Below, in pieces: positions 46,976 to 59,426 of a stretch of DNA of 64,000 nt. The stretch lies in NCBI RefSeq assembly GCF_021018895.1, contig NC_079366.1, forward strand, positions 23,297,896 to 23,361,895, in the 5' to 3' direction. Origin of the DNA: Seriola aureovittata (lineage: Eukaryota > Chordata > Actinopteri > Carangiformes > Carangidae). A program made the translations under genes and the position numbers. The first letter of the stretch is position 1, and each line of letters opens with the position of its first letter. The notes beneath the pieces were generated by a model, which saw only the letters and a program-made list of their open reading frames with translations, did not search any database and was not told where the DNA came from.

Positions 46976-47300
46976 TGAGTAAATACCTGCGGGACTAATA
47001 GTGTTCTTATCAGCCTAAGCTGTTCTTTGTGATTAGTGCCAATAAGCAAATGTTAGTATGCTACCATCCTAAACTAAGATAGTGCATATGGTAAACATTA
47101 TAGTATACCTGCTAAAAAATCAATATAAACTTACACATATTTGTATATGGAAACAATGTCAACTTTCTGATCTTTGATGAGATCTGGTGATGCTCCTTTC
47201 CTTTTGTCAGTACCTCCTTCTCATAAAATGAAGGTTCACGTTGTTCAGTGTAGGTCCACACACTGCTGATTTTGCTCCAAAAATAGGTGACAAAGTGATG

Positions 47301-47338
47301 GTGCGTGTGTGCGTGTGTGCGTGTGCGTGTGCGTGTGT

Positions 47339-47378
<40 letters not shown>
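47301..47378. repeat. (GT)n/(GC) tract just upstream of the TLL1 promoter block
   Basis: Alternating purine-pyrimidine GTGCGTGT...GTGCGCGCAC, a good Z-DNA former, some 75 bp before the CRE. Confidence 0.9.
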
Positions 47379-47379
<1 letters not shown>

Positions 47380-47399
47380 CTGCCTCCAGGGGATTTGTG

Positions 47400-47688
47400 T
47401 CCATGGCCCGGGGCGTGTATAGTGGACAGCTTGCTGCTGGATTGATAGAGTGACGTCAGCGCGCCGCTACCTCTCCCCGAGGGCAGGATTAGTCGGGAGC
47501 AGCAGAGACAGCGCTCCGGTAATCTCCCGGTAATATATGGTGGGAGACGCGCACGTTCGGAACTGCCAGTACCGACTGATACCGGAGGCCCCCTGAGACT
47601 CCTGAGAAGATCCCTGCATTTGAAGCATGATGGGTCGCTTCATGACGCCGCAGCAAACCAACGCGCCCCGGGCAGGTAAACGCAGCAG
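47400..47688 (+). promoter_or_regulatory. tll1: Candidate TLL1 promoter and non-coding first exon
   Basis: GC/CpG-rich block in AT-rich surroundings. It has a perfect palindromic CRE (TGACGTCA, 47451-47458) and two overlapping donors: GT at 47676 (gtaaac) and GT at 47689 (CAG|gtaagc, the stronger). A good acceptor lies 1.85 kb downstream at 49536 in the TLL1 leader, so these probably pair. The transcription start is not resolved. It could instead belong to an unrelated non-coding transcript. Confidence 0.45.
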
Positions 47689-48155
47689 GTAAGCTGCGGA
47701 GACGCAGGGTGAACTCGTCTCAGGAGGATTTACCTTTGCAAGGTGTTCACAGGCTGCACTGCTTGTCTGTCAACAACTGCTGCTGTTTTATTTTTACTGT
47801 GTGTGCCTGCCGTGTTAGTGCGTGTAGGTTGCACTTGGGAGATTATGGGTGGCTGTTGACAACTTTGCAGTCCGTGCAAAATTAGTAGTAAACTATTTTC
47901 TATACATTTAAACGTTTTTGGATTTATACACTTAATGTCACACGCGCACGCACACACGCACGCACACACAAACAAACAAACACACGCACACACAAACAAA
48001 CACGCACACAAAAGTAGAAGTTTCTCCACCGTATTGTGGGTGTCAGTGATGCAGTGGAGGATGAACCCACATGAACTCAATTCACTCAGCTGTTGTTGAC
48101 TGACCTACTGTCGGCAAGGGTATTTATGACAGATTAGAGAAGACATCATAGGTGA

Positions 48156-48156
<1 letters not shown>

Positions 48157-48229
<73 letters not shown>
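48157..48229. repeat. (TCTA)n microsatellite
   Basis: About eighteen perfect TCTA units in the predicted TLL1 leader intron. Confidence 0.97.
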
Positions 48230-48984
48230 GAAAGGCATAATGGGGAAGAAATATTTTCCAAATTAAACCGTTAAATTAACAGAAAATATAAACAAATTAT
48301 ATCGGTTAAACAAAACAACTTCTTTAAAGTAATTGATCAGTGATTATTTTCTGCATTTCCCGAACACTCGCTCGCTATTTGTCATAGTTAATTTTCGGCT
48401 CTATTTCTCTACCATCATACACTGTACAGTCAGGCTCCTGCACAGGAAAGGTAATATACCCGCCTGAATCATGATCTCTAAAGTCATGGTGTTAACGTGC
48501 TGAGGCCTGAGGCGCGCCTCTTTTTTACGCACAAAGCCCAATTAATCTTAATTGCTTTGAATTGCAACTAATATAACCCTAAATATTTTTCCCATCTCTC
48601 TCTTTCTAGTACAGAAAATAAGGAGAGAAGAGGGACAGTATAAGGACTGAGTTGTCACGTCATGGCCATAAAGGCTCCCTCTATAGTAGTACCTCTGGGC
48701 ATTTATGGTTTGGCTGTCACCTACTTGGCACCTGCCTCTAAATAACCTGGAAACACCCACTATGCACCGGGTCTGTAAGGGCTGGTGGATACTAAAACTC
48801 ACAGGCAAGTGTGTAACCGCCGTGTTACTTTTACCGCTACCGGTTTTTACTGTAAGTTCACTTTACTTAACGAATCCGTGCGAGTTGAGGTCCAATAACC
48901 TGCAATGATCAGTGCGCGCTTCCTCTGAAGTTTACGCTCGTTGTTAGGTTATCCAACTGTATGTGTCTTCCCTCTCTCTCTCGC

Positions 48985-48989
<5 letters not shown>

Positions 48990-49030
<41 letters not shown>

Positions 49031-49190
49031 AAAGAGAGAGAGAGCAATGGGGGTGGCGAGAGAGATAAAGAGTCTTTCAACATTAGATGCAGATACTCAG
49101 TGAAAAGGAACAAAAGAAGACAATTAAAGTTTCGATTCTGCGCCACTTGGGTCGAACAGTGCAGGTAGCTGTGCGTATGTGTGTGTGTGT

Positions 49191-49272
<82 letters not shown>

Positions 49273-49351
49273 GTTTGTGTATGTGTTTGTAGGCGGTGCG
49301 CTAACTCGGGTTGAGAGAGACAGTACCACTACCGGACACGAGTGAGAGGGG

Positions 49352-49388
<37 letters not shown>
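48990..49388. repeat. Cluster of (GT)n and (GA)n arrays upstream of TLL1 coding exon
   Basis: (GT)n at 48990-49029, (GT)n at 49179-49251 merging into (GA)n at 49250-49273, and (GA)n at 49352-49388. All lie within 850 bp before the start codon. Confidence 0.95.
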
Positions 49389-49390
<2 letters not shown>

Positions 49391-49536
49391 CACCATGCGA
49401 TACAACAGTGCTGGTTGGAAGTATGCGAGGCGGATGATTCTTGTGTGAGCAGCAGACACACCGTGGTGCGTCTTTACGCTCGGAGATCATCCAGTCCTGA
49501 TCCCCTCACCGTTTCTCTCTCTTGTTTGTCCCACAG

Positions 49537-50017
49537 CAGCCTCACCTGCAAAGCCACAGCGGAGGACAGCGGAGCTCCTCAGCGGACACTTTGCTGACCG
49601 AGAGGCACCGGGCGGGCAGACAGATACCTCAGTGTACTTTTACCATGGAGGAGAGCCCGGCAGAGTAACTTCCAGCAGCCTACAGTATCCACAGCCAGAC
49701 TGTCAGAGAGGACACCGATCTTCACAATGACCCGTTAAATTCCTGCTGCCGATGCTTTCTTTAGAGAGTGGATTGACCATCTCCTAACAGCAGAGGAGAC
49801 GAGCAGAGGCCTTTATTCGTTTATTTCAGTCTTCAGATGGACCGAGTGCCCTCGGCACTGGCCGCTAAGATGCGCTGGATCACGCTGATGCTTGCCGGCT
49901 TGACTTTCTGGGGCAAAGTGACTATTTCTAACTGTTTCGACTACGATGAGCCAGACTATGACTATTATGAAGAGGAGAGAGCGGAGACCATTGACTACAA
50001 AGACCCATGCAAAGCCG
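49537..50017 (+). CDS. tll1: Tolloid-like 1, first coding exon (gene continues beyond the window)
   Basis: Secreted astacin metalloprotease of the BMP1/tolloid group; the family processes chordin and procollagens (family knowledge). The exon has an acceptor after a long pyrimidine tract (tttgtcccacag, AG at 49536), a 300-nt leader, and coding from ATG 49837 to 50017. The 60 codons start [12 protein letters not shown], followed by a hydrophobic signal region ([12 protein letters not shown]). An acidic Tyr-rich prosegment follows ([16 protein letters not shown]), then [10 protein letters not shown]. The last motif is identical to human TLL1, where BMP1 has PLNYKDPCKA. Donor G|gtgagt. Protease, CUB and EGF domains must lie downstream. 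Synteny supports TLL1 over BMP1. Confidence 0.88.
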
Positions 50018-50483
50018 GTGAGTCCCGTATTTACTCTTTTTTCATTTTTAGTTATTTGAAAAAATTGGTATTTTTGCGCGCCCGGTCACTGATCCCTCTT
50101 ACCGAGCGCAGTGGCCCTGAGATGGCACGTGTATGAGTGTGAGAGAGATGACAGCGCGCGCCCATGTGTGTGTGTGCACCGGTCCAGATGTCCCTCTATC
50201 CCCAACCTTCATAACCAATAAGTCAGTGTCTGTGGTGATCCTGTGGGTGGATGCCACGTGCAGCCCGGTGGCAGTCCACACTTTTCACTGCATGCACGCA
50301 CATTCAGCGCGTGCGACACTTGTAAGCAAAATTTTGGTTCTGATAGTGGCAGAATGTAAATGGACAGGCTATGCATGCGCGTGTAAGTGTGTGTCTGTGT
50401 GTTTGCTTGTATCCAGATGTTAAATCAACCATCAACAAAGATGAGAAACAGCTGGACTTAACTGTACCAAAACATGCGCTGAT

Positions 50484-50498
50484 GCTCTCTCTCTCTCT

Positions 50499-50560
<62 letters not shown>
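50484..50560. repeat. (CT)n-(CA)n compound microsatellite
   Basis: Short CT run joined to about 60 bp of perfect CA. Confidence 0.95.
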
Positions 50561-50561
<1 letters not shown>

Positions 50562-51319
50562 TGTGATAAAATCTTTTCAGGACATTTAATGGCAAGCTGG
50601 CAGCTGTTTGGTCTCATAAGACATACAGTAAATGTGTGTGTGCCTGCGTGTCTTTGTGTATACATGTGTGAAGCAACATCCTTGCAGTTACATTATAATA
50701 TGTCCATTGTGTGAGAAACTGCCCACACTGTTTTAAAGTGCTTCAAATAACTAAAAAATGTAGTTTTTTTCCTCAGTATATTATAGATTTTATAGGTGTG
50801 TGTCATGCGCAGTGTCTTTGTACACTCCACCCAAATGAACTCATACTTTCAACACAAAGCCTGGAGATTCACTCAAGATTTTACACAGTCCTTGAATTAA
50901 AGTGACCTTTCTTTACATCTTTAGCAGACACTGTATGTCCCGATTGGATGGTTTGGTGTTATTTAACTTAGTCTGCCTAGGGCTGGGTAAATCTGAAATG
51001 TTTTACAAAGGTGTGATACAATACCTGAGTTTCTGTAATGGCACCAGAACAATAGTTTTTCCAATATCTTAAATCAGTACTTTATTACCATAACGATTTA
51101 AGAATCCTTTTTGAATTTAATGAAATGTGTGAAACTTCCCAGTGCATCACTGTGTTTTGTCTCAGCGTGCTCAGCTATACAAGCATTTTGCGACAATGTG
51201 TCATGATTTAGATCAGGAAATATCAGCCCAAATAAATAAACAAGACCAAAAATTTGAACAAACATTCAATGTCAACTTTTGATACTGGACATGTTACATC
51301 ACATGTTAGGTAGAGGAAT

Positions 51320-51357
51320 CCTCTCCTCTCCTCTCCTCTCCTCTCCTCTCCTCTCCT
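51320..51357. repeat. (CTCCT)n pentanucleotide repeat
   Basis: About 7.5 perfect CTCCT units. Confidence 0.95.
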
Positions 51358-51643
51358 GTGTGCAAGAGAGTTGCAAGGGAAATATTGCTGTGTTGTAAGA
51401 CCAGTAAGCATCTTCTTAAGTCTGGGTTCTTGTTTTGGTTACACCCGTTTTGACTTGGCGTGTCCATGTGCATATGTGATTGCGTACACGTACATTCATG
51501 GGTGTTTTAATGGGACTTAATGTTGTCTGTGATGACACGTTGGACTGATAAGAACTCCACCCAGAGCACTGCGTGTCCACACACTGACCAACACGCATTC
51601 CTTACATACCAAATACACAAACCTGACAACCCTGGACACTGGC

Positions 51644-51645
<2 letters not shown>

Positions 51646-51686
<41 letters not shown>

Positions 51687-51779
51687 CATGTGTATGTTAC
51701 AGTGATCTCTGTGTGGGTGATTTTTATGTTGATACTGCAGTCCCATGACTCTGTGGCTTTTAGTTATGCTAAGAACTTA

Positions 51780-51828
<49 letters not shown>
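51646..51828. repeat. Two (GT)n arrays
   Basis: GT at 51646-51681 and at 51782-51828, separated by 100 bp of ordinary sequence. Confidence 0.95.
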
Positions 51829-51830
<2 letters not shown>

Positions 51831-51993
51831 AGTGTGTATATGTTTGGATGGGAGCCTGGCAGGTTACAGGGAGACAGTCAGTCTACATATATTTGAGTAA
51901 CTGAGCGACTCTTGTAGGTTAAAAAAACGAAGTGAGAAAACACACACAGTGTTTTTATTTGCTGGAAATATCAGTGGACATAAGGAATGCATT

Positions 51994-53367
51994 TACAGTG
52001 GCAAGAAAAAGTAAGTGAATTGGAATTACCTGAATTAGAATCACCTGCATTTTTATATAAATTTGTTTTAAAATGGGGTCAGGTCTTCGTCTACGTTATA
52101 ATTATGAACATACACAACCTATTGCAAAATGTTTGTATTGTTCTTTGTCCATATTGAAAACATCATTCAAACATTCACAGTGTAGGCTGGAAAAAGTAAG
52201 TGAACCCCTCGGCTAATTACGTCAACAGAAAATAATTGGAGACAGGAGTTATCAAACCTGGAGATGAACCAGTGGAACCTGATTGGACGTCTTGGCTGGA
52301 GCTACTTTGACTTTTACAAAAACACTCAACATTTTGAGTTTTCTGTTCACAACAAAACACACAGCTTCTGTTGTGAAACATGCCTCGGCAAAAATAAATC
52401 GCCCAGCCTAAAGGCCAATTCATACTTCTGCGTTGAATTGATGCCGTAGGTACGGTAAAAGGTATGGCATACCCACCGCCGTAGCCTGATGTGCACCTCC
52501 CTAGAAATGTAACTGCATGTCGTGCCGACGCAGACTGCAGCAACTGTGATTGGTCAGCTTGGTCGCATGTCTTGTCCATGTATCTCAGTGGCCAGACAAG
52601 CACAGAAAGCACATCCTCCCCCTGCCTCAATCAGTATACCATACATTACATTTACTTCGACGTGCTCTCTATTTTCTGCATTGCAGTATTTTCAGTAAAA
52701 GTAACTGTTGTTCAACATTACTAGCTTCAACTCCAACATGATGTTTCAATTGCCATTGTTTGAAGTACACACACACAGTGGCATAAACCCCACAGCCAAA
52801 TAGATTTTTGACGGTGTAATCGCAGAGCACCTTGTAATTCCACAATGCTACTGGGAAAATGTTTTGTGGACTGCACTATGAATGGCGTACAAAGGGAACA
52901 TCACACCATCATTAAAACATCATCCCAAAGGTGAAGTGCAGTGGAAGGAAGCATCATGATTTGGGGCTGCTTTGCTGCCTCTGGGCCTGGACAGCTGGAC
53001 AGGGTGCTTGTCTACCCGTTGAAGCTCAGGAGAAGCTCGGTGATGCAGCAGAAACATGACCCGCAATATCCAAATTAATCTAATACAGACTGACTCAAAA
53101 ACTGAGAAAAAAATCCACCTGGTGGAGTCAGAGCCCAGACCTTGACTTAGCAGAGATGCTGTGGAATGACCTGAAGAGAAATGTTCACACCAGACATCCT
53201 GAGCTGAAGCAGCTCTATAAGGAAGAAAATTCCTCTTAAACATTGTGCTGGTCTGATCAGCAACTACTGTAAGCACTTGTTTTAGGTTATTGGTTAGATT
53301 GAGATCAGATCACAGTTTATGGCCAATTAATGCAGGAAACCTGGCAATTCCAAGGAGTTCACATACT
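51994..53367 (+). mobile_element. Decayed Tc1-like transposon with nested insertion
   Basis: The left end starts at a TA (51994-51995) with CAGTGGCAAGAAAAAGTAAG, and a second copy of the AAAAAGTAAGTGAA motif lies at about 52192. That is the inner/outer direct-repeat layout of IR/DR Tc1 elements. At 52940-53240 a transposase 3' relic reads SIMIWGC-like, then PGG/WNDLKR-like motifs, with several stops and shifts. The right end keeps TTCCAAGGAGTTCACATACT, the complement of the inner motif, but lacks the terminal AGTG. Non-functional. Confidence 0.7.
52393..52890. mobile_element. Second repeat inserted in the Tc1-like element
   Basis: Starts AAAGGCCAATTCATACTTCT, then GCGTTGAATTGATGCCGTAG, unlike Tc1 sequence. 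It splits the 5' part of the Tc1-like element from its transposase relic. Recalled as a common teleost non-autonomous DNA element. The right boundary is approximate. Confidence 0.45.
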
Positions 53368-53559
53368 GAATGCTGACATGCTTAGATTTCTCGCAGCAAA
53401 TGACCACACATGAGAATCCCATTTTAAAGAGATCTCCATAATTGACACCTGTTTCTGAGTTTTTATTTTTTAGTAAAATCATGTGTGCATGTTTAATGGA
53501 ACCCTTTACTTTTTTTCAGGCCTTGTTTTGCCTTTTCTGGATATTTATACAACCAATAA

Positions 53560-53645
53560 CTCAGAGAACGAGAAGGAGAGGGGTGGGGGGGGGGACAACA
53601 ACATGCGGCAAAGGTCCCTGTCTGGACTTGAACGGGGAACATCAG
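53560..53645 (-). mobile_element. tRNA-derived SINE fragment
   Basis: On the minus strand CCCCGTTCAAGTCCAGACAG (B-box-like) is followed by GGACCTTTGCCGCATGTTGT and a CCCCACCCCTCTCC run, an order familiar from teleost SINEs. The 5' head is poorly preserved. Confidence 0.5.
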
Positions 53646-55794
53646 TGTTACATGGTACGAATGTTTTGTTCAGATTAAATGCAAATCAAACGACTGCCTC
53701 CATTTATTCATGCCAGTTGGAATGTTTGAGCGCAGTCTGTGCTTTTACAGCAACAACCGAGGGACATGTTCCCTGATCGACTGTATGGACATTTGCTGTA
53801 GCTACTGTACCGAACAACATGCACATCTGTGTGCGAGACACATTTCAAAACTTTTATTCTAACACTTTTAGTTTTGCTGCTGTTGCTGTACATTAGTGGA
53901 GTCGTACACATCAGGATAGTAACTGATGTGTCTCTTTAGTCTTCATGGCAGTTCACACCACCTGGATCAAATCTACCTGTTTGCATCTTTAAATTAAGTT
54001 CTTATGCATTTGTGGCATCTCTAATTTTCATCTTGTGCTCAGTCTAAATTCCCCAGCAGACAAATGGGCTTTCAGAATTTACCTAATATTCATTTCATTT
54101 TCATTCACCTTAATCACTTTTGTCTTCTCCTCACATTTTCTTCTTGACAAGCTTCTGAATGAGGTGAATTTAGTCGATGTTATGGAGTTTTTGGTCCGAT
54201 CACAGGGTCCTTATCTGCTGCTTGAGTTTGCTCAATTTCCATGGAACTGTAGAGATGGAAACTTTCCATGATTCCATTTCCATGACGTCTCATGTCGACT
54301 TAAAAGTTAAGACACATTCAGCTCCTTTCTTGATATTGGAAATATTTAAGAAATCAGCAGTCAGTTTGATAGTGGAGTAATCGCTTAATTTGCTCCACCA
54401 TATTAGGCAAATATTTCCTGATAACAGCGTCTCACGTGTGAGGATGTGCTTATTCATCTATTTTGAAAAATGACAAATTGCAAATTAAATTGGGCTCTGG
54501 GGACTTGTAATGGTTGTTTTGAATATTTTTTTTTTCATTTTTCCATGAATATGTTCTCAATTTACATATAGATACATAACAGCTCACCTGATCATCACTG
54601 CATCGCTCTCATATACCATCTTACATGCATGCCACATCTACACAACCTTGTCCGACCACCCCTACACAAAAGGGAAGATATAACAAAAGTAAACATAAGG
54701 TGCCTATTTTTTATCATCTATCTTTTAGGTACGTATATGTCACATCTACATGCACATACACAGACACAAACTTCCAGCATTTAAGATATGCATGCACAAA
54801 TGCATCAAGCAGAGTCTGTACATGCACACTTATGGATTTGTAAATTTATAGATGTCTGTGGATTTACATCCAAAAGTATTTTCACTATTTTCTGAACAGA
54901 TTAACCAGTAGTGGAAGTAATAATTAGTTCCATCCTTATCATCAACCCATACATGTGCCAGTGTATAAAGATTTGGTGGCTGTGTCTTTGTGTGTGTCTG
55001 TGTCGCTTGTAAGAAGTGGAAGCGCGGCTCATTCCAGGCCTGACCCTGTGGCATCAGTCTGAGTAGTTGGTATTCCGCCTCCTGTTTTTGCTGGGAAAAC
55101 ACAAGGGGAATATTTGGCTGGCTGCTTATCTCCTCCGAGTCCCGCGCTGGTAGACAGGAGAACACACACTTCCAGGCCTTTGTGAAGTGATTTCCCTATG
55201 CGAACACACACAGGCACACATACGCACACATTTGATGCACACACACACGCAGAGCTCCCTCCATTCACCCGCGCTTATCTCTTCCTGGTTGTCTGCATCC
55301 TGCTACTCAGCTGGAGATGACACACACGCGTGCGCACATACACACACACGCACACAGTCATACAGATGTGCACGGGTTCCTACGCTCACTCAAGAGTCAT
55401 TCATGCTTCCTTCCAAATCACTGTTCTCATAAAATGCTCACACACACAGAGCGAAAGCTAAACAAACCTCGGTGTTCGAATGAAGCCGGGGGGGGGGGGC
55501 GGCTCTTCGGGAATGACCCGAGAGACCAACTACTTGTTCTCTTCTTCAAATACAATCGTGGTGTATCATAGGAATGTATAGTAACAGTATTTAAAACACA
55601 TAATGTACATTTTGTCATGGACTCACATCTCTGAGCCCAGATGTTACAGCCCAGTACTTAGCCCAGCCCAGTAGTTGACACTGCAACAGGGGAGGAGTTT
55701 TTGCAATTTTGGCAACAATTGGATAAGAAATTTGCATGTGAGCTATAATGATTTCAAAGAAAATTTAAAAATGGTGGCCAATGTTTTGTTAGGT

Positions 55795-55925
55795 TAAGTT
55801 GTGACTCTAAATTGCCTGTAGCTCAGCATCAGTTGGAATAGGCTCCAGCCTCCCTGTGACCCTCAAGGATCAGTGGGTATACCGGATGGATGGATGGATG
55901 GATGGATGGGTGGATGGGTGGGTGG
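55795..55925 (+). mobile_element. L2/SINE-type 3' end with (GGAT)n tail
   Basis: GACTCTAAATTGCCTGTAG, GGAATAGGCTCCAGCCTCCC and GGGTATACCGGATGGATGGA follow in the order of a very common teleost retroelement end. Confidence 0.65.
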
Positions 55926-57509
55926 TTGTGTTGGTGGGTGGTGGTTTGTGCTGTTCATTGTCCACTGCCTTGGAGTTTTGATTCAGAGGCAACAGTAATG
56001 ATGTGACATGACTGCAATACATTTTACCCAAACTCTGGGGTTTCCACACCGGGGTTGGAGAGTCAGGGAAAGAGTTAATAGTAATTTAATATGAAGTTCA
56101 TGAGCACTTAAGTAACATTATATCACAGTTTCCTTGTGAAGCTTGAAGCAGGACCTTCCACTTAAGGGACGACCTCCGCCCTGCTGCCTACATGAAGTGG
56201 TTCACGTCAGCTGAAGCTCATTCTGATGAGATGTGCAGATAAAATTCAGCTGTTTATTCTTAAAGACATTGTTACAGCTTCATGACGGAGGCTCCATGTC
56301 TCAATCAGTGACTCCATATATGTGCCCAGGTAGTTAGTTAAAACATCAGATTTAAGGAACCGTTTTAAAGTCTATAGCTTTTGAAGGCAAGAAGACCATC
56401 AGACCACCAACTTCAATGTGAGTGTTTAAACAGATGCACTGTGGTGTTTGTTTCTTCGCAGTTTGATGGATAAATTTATACCTATGGTTGTTTGAATGAT
56501 AAAAACACCATGAATCTTCATCAGATGCCACATTGTCTGTGTACAAACTGTTTAAAGGTGCAGATTTAACACAAAACAAACATTTTTGCCTTGAGTTATT
56601 TGCTCTAATTCCACCACATGAGTGTTTTTGCAGTCCGTGTTTACTTTCCACAGAGTTGGCAACAGAGGTGTTGGTGTCACAGCTCAGGTATTCTCCTCTT
56701 CTTTCTCTAGTCTGTACTTAATGATTATGTGGAGTCATGCAGTGCTGTGATGAACACACATTTTTAGCTCAAGTTGAAAGATTTCAAACTCACGCATCGT
56801 TGCCTCAGTTTGTGCCGTAGAGCGAATCTGCACATGTTCATGTGAACGCGTCTTTGTTTACTTTACACATGTGCACCACAAAATTGACTTTGCATTCAGG
56901 CTGAACTTTCCTTCATAAGTTCAAAAAGTAAATGAAAAGTGAGAAAGTACATTTAGATTCTAGACTGTACAGTATGCCTCATAAATGATGGGTTAAAATA
57001 TAAACATGTTTGTGATAACACTATGTGAACTGTATCCAGAGGTTTTTTTTTGATATTGTGAGTGAGATCTGATGTTGGGTCACTAAAGTAGGATGTAGAC
57101 TGTGGGATGTTTTATCTATGAGCTTCACTATGTTTGAAAACAGAAAATGAAGTCAAGGAAATCTTCAAACAAACACAAACACACAACCAGATTTAGCTGT
57201 TTTCTGGATTCAGGTGTGACTTTAGTAACCGTCAGGTGGTCTTCCAGTTGTTTCGATAGTTTAACTAAGTGCATCTTAAACAGGTGTATGTGTGTGTGCC
57301 TGTGCCCATCTACACTTTATGTGCGCTTTGGGCTTTTCAGTCAGAGACTGAAGCCCACCATGTCGTGACAGTGAGCTGCAGCTACTGTTCACCCCTTCCC
57401 CCATTCCTCGGTAGGAAGGAAACTAGAGCAATGTGTGTATGTATGTGTGTTTGACACTGTGGCTGCGTTCTGTGTGTGTGTTAGTGAGAGAGAGAGCGGT
57501 CTCACTCAT

Positions 57510-57800
57510 ATTATATTAAACAGGATTTTCCCGAGCAGAGTGCTCCTGCCACTGAGCTTCCGAAGTCTTCCTCAGGATTCCCGCCTCAGCACAAACTCTG
57601 CGGCCGTGCTGAGAGCCGACTGTTTGTTTTGGAGCGTCATTGTTCCGGAGCTGCAGAAGCCATGAGTCAGCACCGCCGTCACTCCGCCCACCTGCCTCGC
57701 ATTGCTCAATTATTAAATGTCTGGGTGCTTTTATGTCACCTAGCTTTTCCTGATGGTATTTATAGCAGCAAAACTCATTCGCAAACAACCATTATTGGCT
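57510..57800. promoter_or_regulatory. GC-rich, repeat-free patch in TLL1 intron 1 (enhancer candidate)
   Basis: Stands out from AT-rich, repeat-laden surroundings. It contains an AP-1/MARE-type site (TGAGTCAGCA, 57663-57672), an AT homeobox-type core (CAATTATTAAAT, about 57707) and a TATA/MEF2-like TATTTATAG (about 57758). No coding frame. Function is inference. Confidence 0.25.
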
Positions 57801-59274
57801 GAGGAAAAGCCACTGTCTCCTTACAGTCAAACTATTTTTTAAGCTATTCCAAGTATTGTTGGAGCTCAGCTGTGACGCAGAGCTACACACTTTTAGCTAG
57901 GTCCTCCACGTCATTTAACTCATATAGAAGCTAACGTTTGTGTAGGAACAAGCCTTAATTGAGTGTGAGGTAAAAATGTGCAAAAAGATGTATGTACAGT
58001 TGACGCACATCAACCAAACAACGGCTGCTGGCCATAATATTTTAAATATTTTTTAAGTTTTCCTTTTGAAATTGCTTTATCTATGTACATAATTACAGAA
58101 AAACACCTGGCAAGAAACGACTGCAGCTTAACAAGTCAACAAGTTTCCAACTGTTGGATCTTGACAGTGGTGTGTTACACCTGTGGGTTACACCTGTTCT
58201 TTACATTTAATGTGCAAGCATGCAAAGTTTGCAGACAGTATAGCACAGAAAGAGCATTGCGTCTGAATGTAAACAATGTATCACTAGATGAATTTTGATA
58301 CAGACTCAAAGATAAAGAGAAACAAAGCAGAGCCAAGAGAAAGAGAACATTTTCCTCTGTATTGAGGTAACATTATGTATGTGCGTGCGGCTTATGTTGT
58401 GCTTTTGATTGAAGAAGGCACAACTCTAAAACAAATACAAGCATGTGGCCGCTTAACAAGGTTTCTTAACCATAACATCGTGATTAACCATTTATGATTA
58501 GTGCCATCTTATTACCACAGAAAATGTCTATTTTGTCTGACAATCATCGGTATAACAATTCAGCAATTCATACTGTCAAATGAAATGTCGTAGTCCGCAG
58601 CACACGCAACCACTGGCGCCCTGCCTTATGTCGTATCATACAGCCGGCGATGAAAGCCTTTTTCACCAAAGACATTTTTGCATTTCACATTCGATTTAGG
58701 TGTTGACACTTAGGTCACTTGAACAGAACGAAGCTATCATTAATGTTATTCAGTAACACCTGTGCTTGTCTGCTGTGAAAAAGGTCTGTTGTGAGTGAAA
58801 GAACTTCCTGACCAGCTGTAAGAAAAATATCCAAATCCAATGTCACTGAATGATATCTGTGTAGACTGAAAGAATCTTCTTGTTGAAGCAAACCTTTCGC
58901 CAACAGTTTGAATCTGGTTAAGTGTCACACAGATGTGTCACATTTCATCTCCTAACTTGGTTTATTCTCTGTAATCTGAAACTCACTCCTCACAATGAGT
59001 GAAGACACGCAGTCACACCTGATGCACCAATTGGATGACTTACAGAGCAGAACTGTCTTCCATCTTCACAAAAATAACTCCCTTACATAAGTTTAATTTG
59101 ATCTTCGTACCTGTTAGAGCTTGTTGACGAGCTGTGCCGCTAGGTGCACACCCAGGGCACCCTGATGGTAAATCGAGACATGATCGTGTCCCGTCACAAT
59201 GTCTGGCCAAACCCATGACCTGCTGGAGAAGAATCTCAGTGTCACAGTAATGTGATTAGGAGGTTACACCAGTG

Positions 59275-59426
<152 letters not shown>

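Larger units (their letters stand above)
35066..47300. other. CPE-TLL1 intergenic region (12 kb)
   Basis: No protein-coding exon or RNA gene could be supported. It holds a tRNA-related SINE head (35525-35660), dispersed-repeat fragments (37630-38060, 41205-41400, 44360-44960), (CA)n arrays (37280-37308, 40110-40190, 40332-40404), a (CCAT)n tract (43511-43548) and a diverged 115-135-bp repeat array (46440-46975). The stretch 42100-43300 is plain AT-rich sequence. Confidence 0.6.

Noticed and set aside
48121..48240. Regular array as a possible CRISPR-like repeat
   Set aside because: Pure TCTA tetranucleotide repeat without spacers; the genome is vertebrate.
52217..52630. 137-codon minus-strand ORF
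   Set aside because: Spans the boundary of two nested repeats, so it cannot be an ancestral gene.
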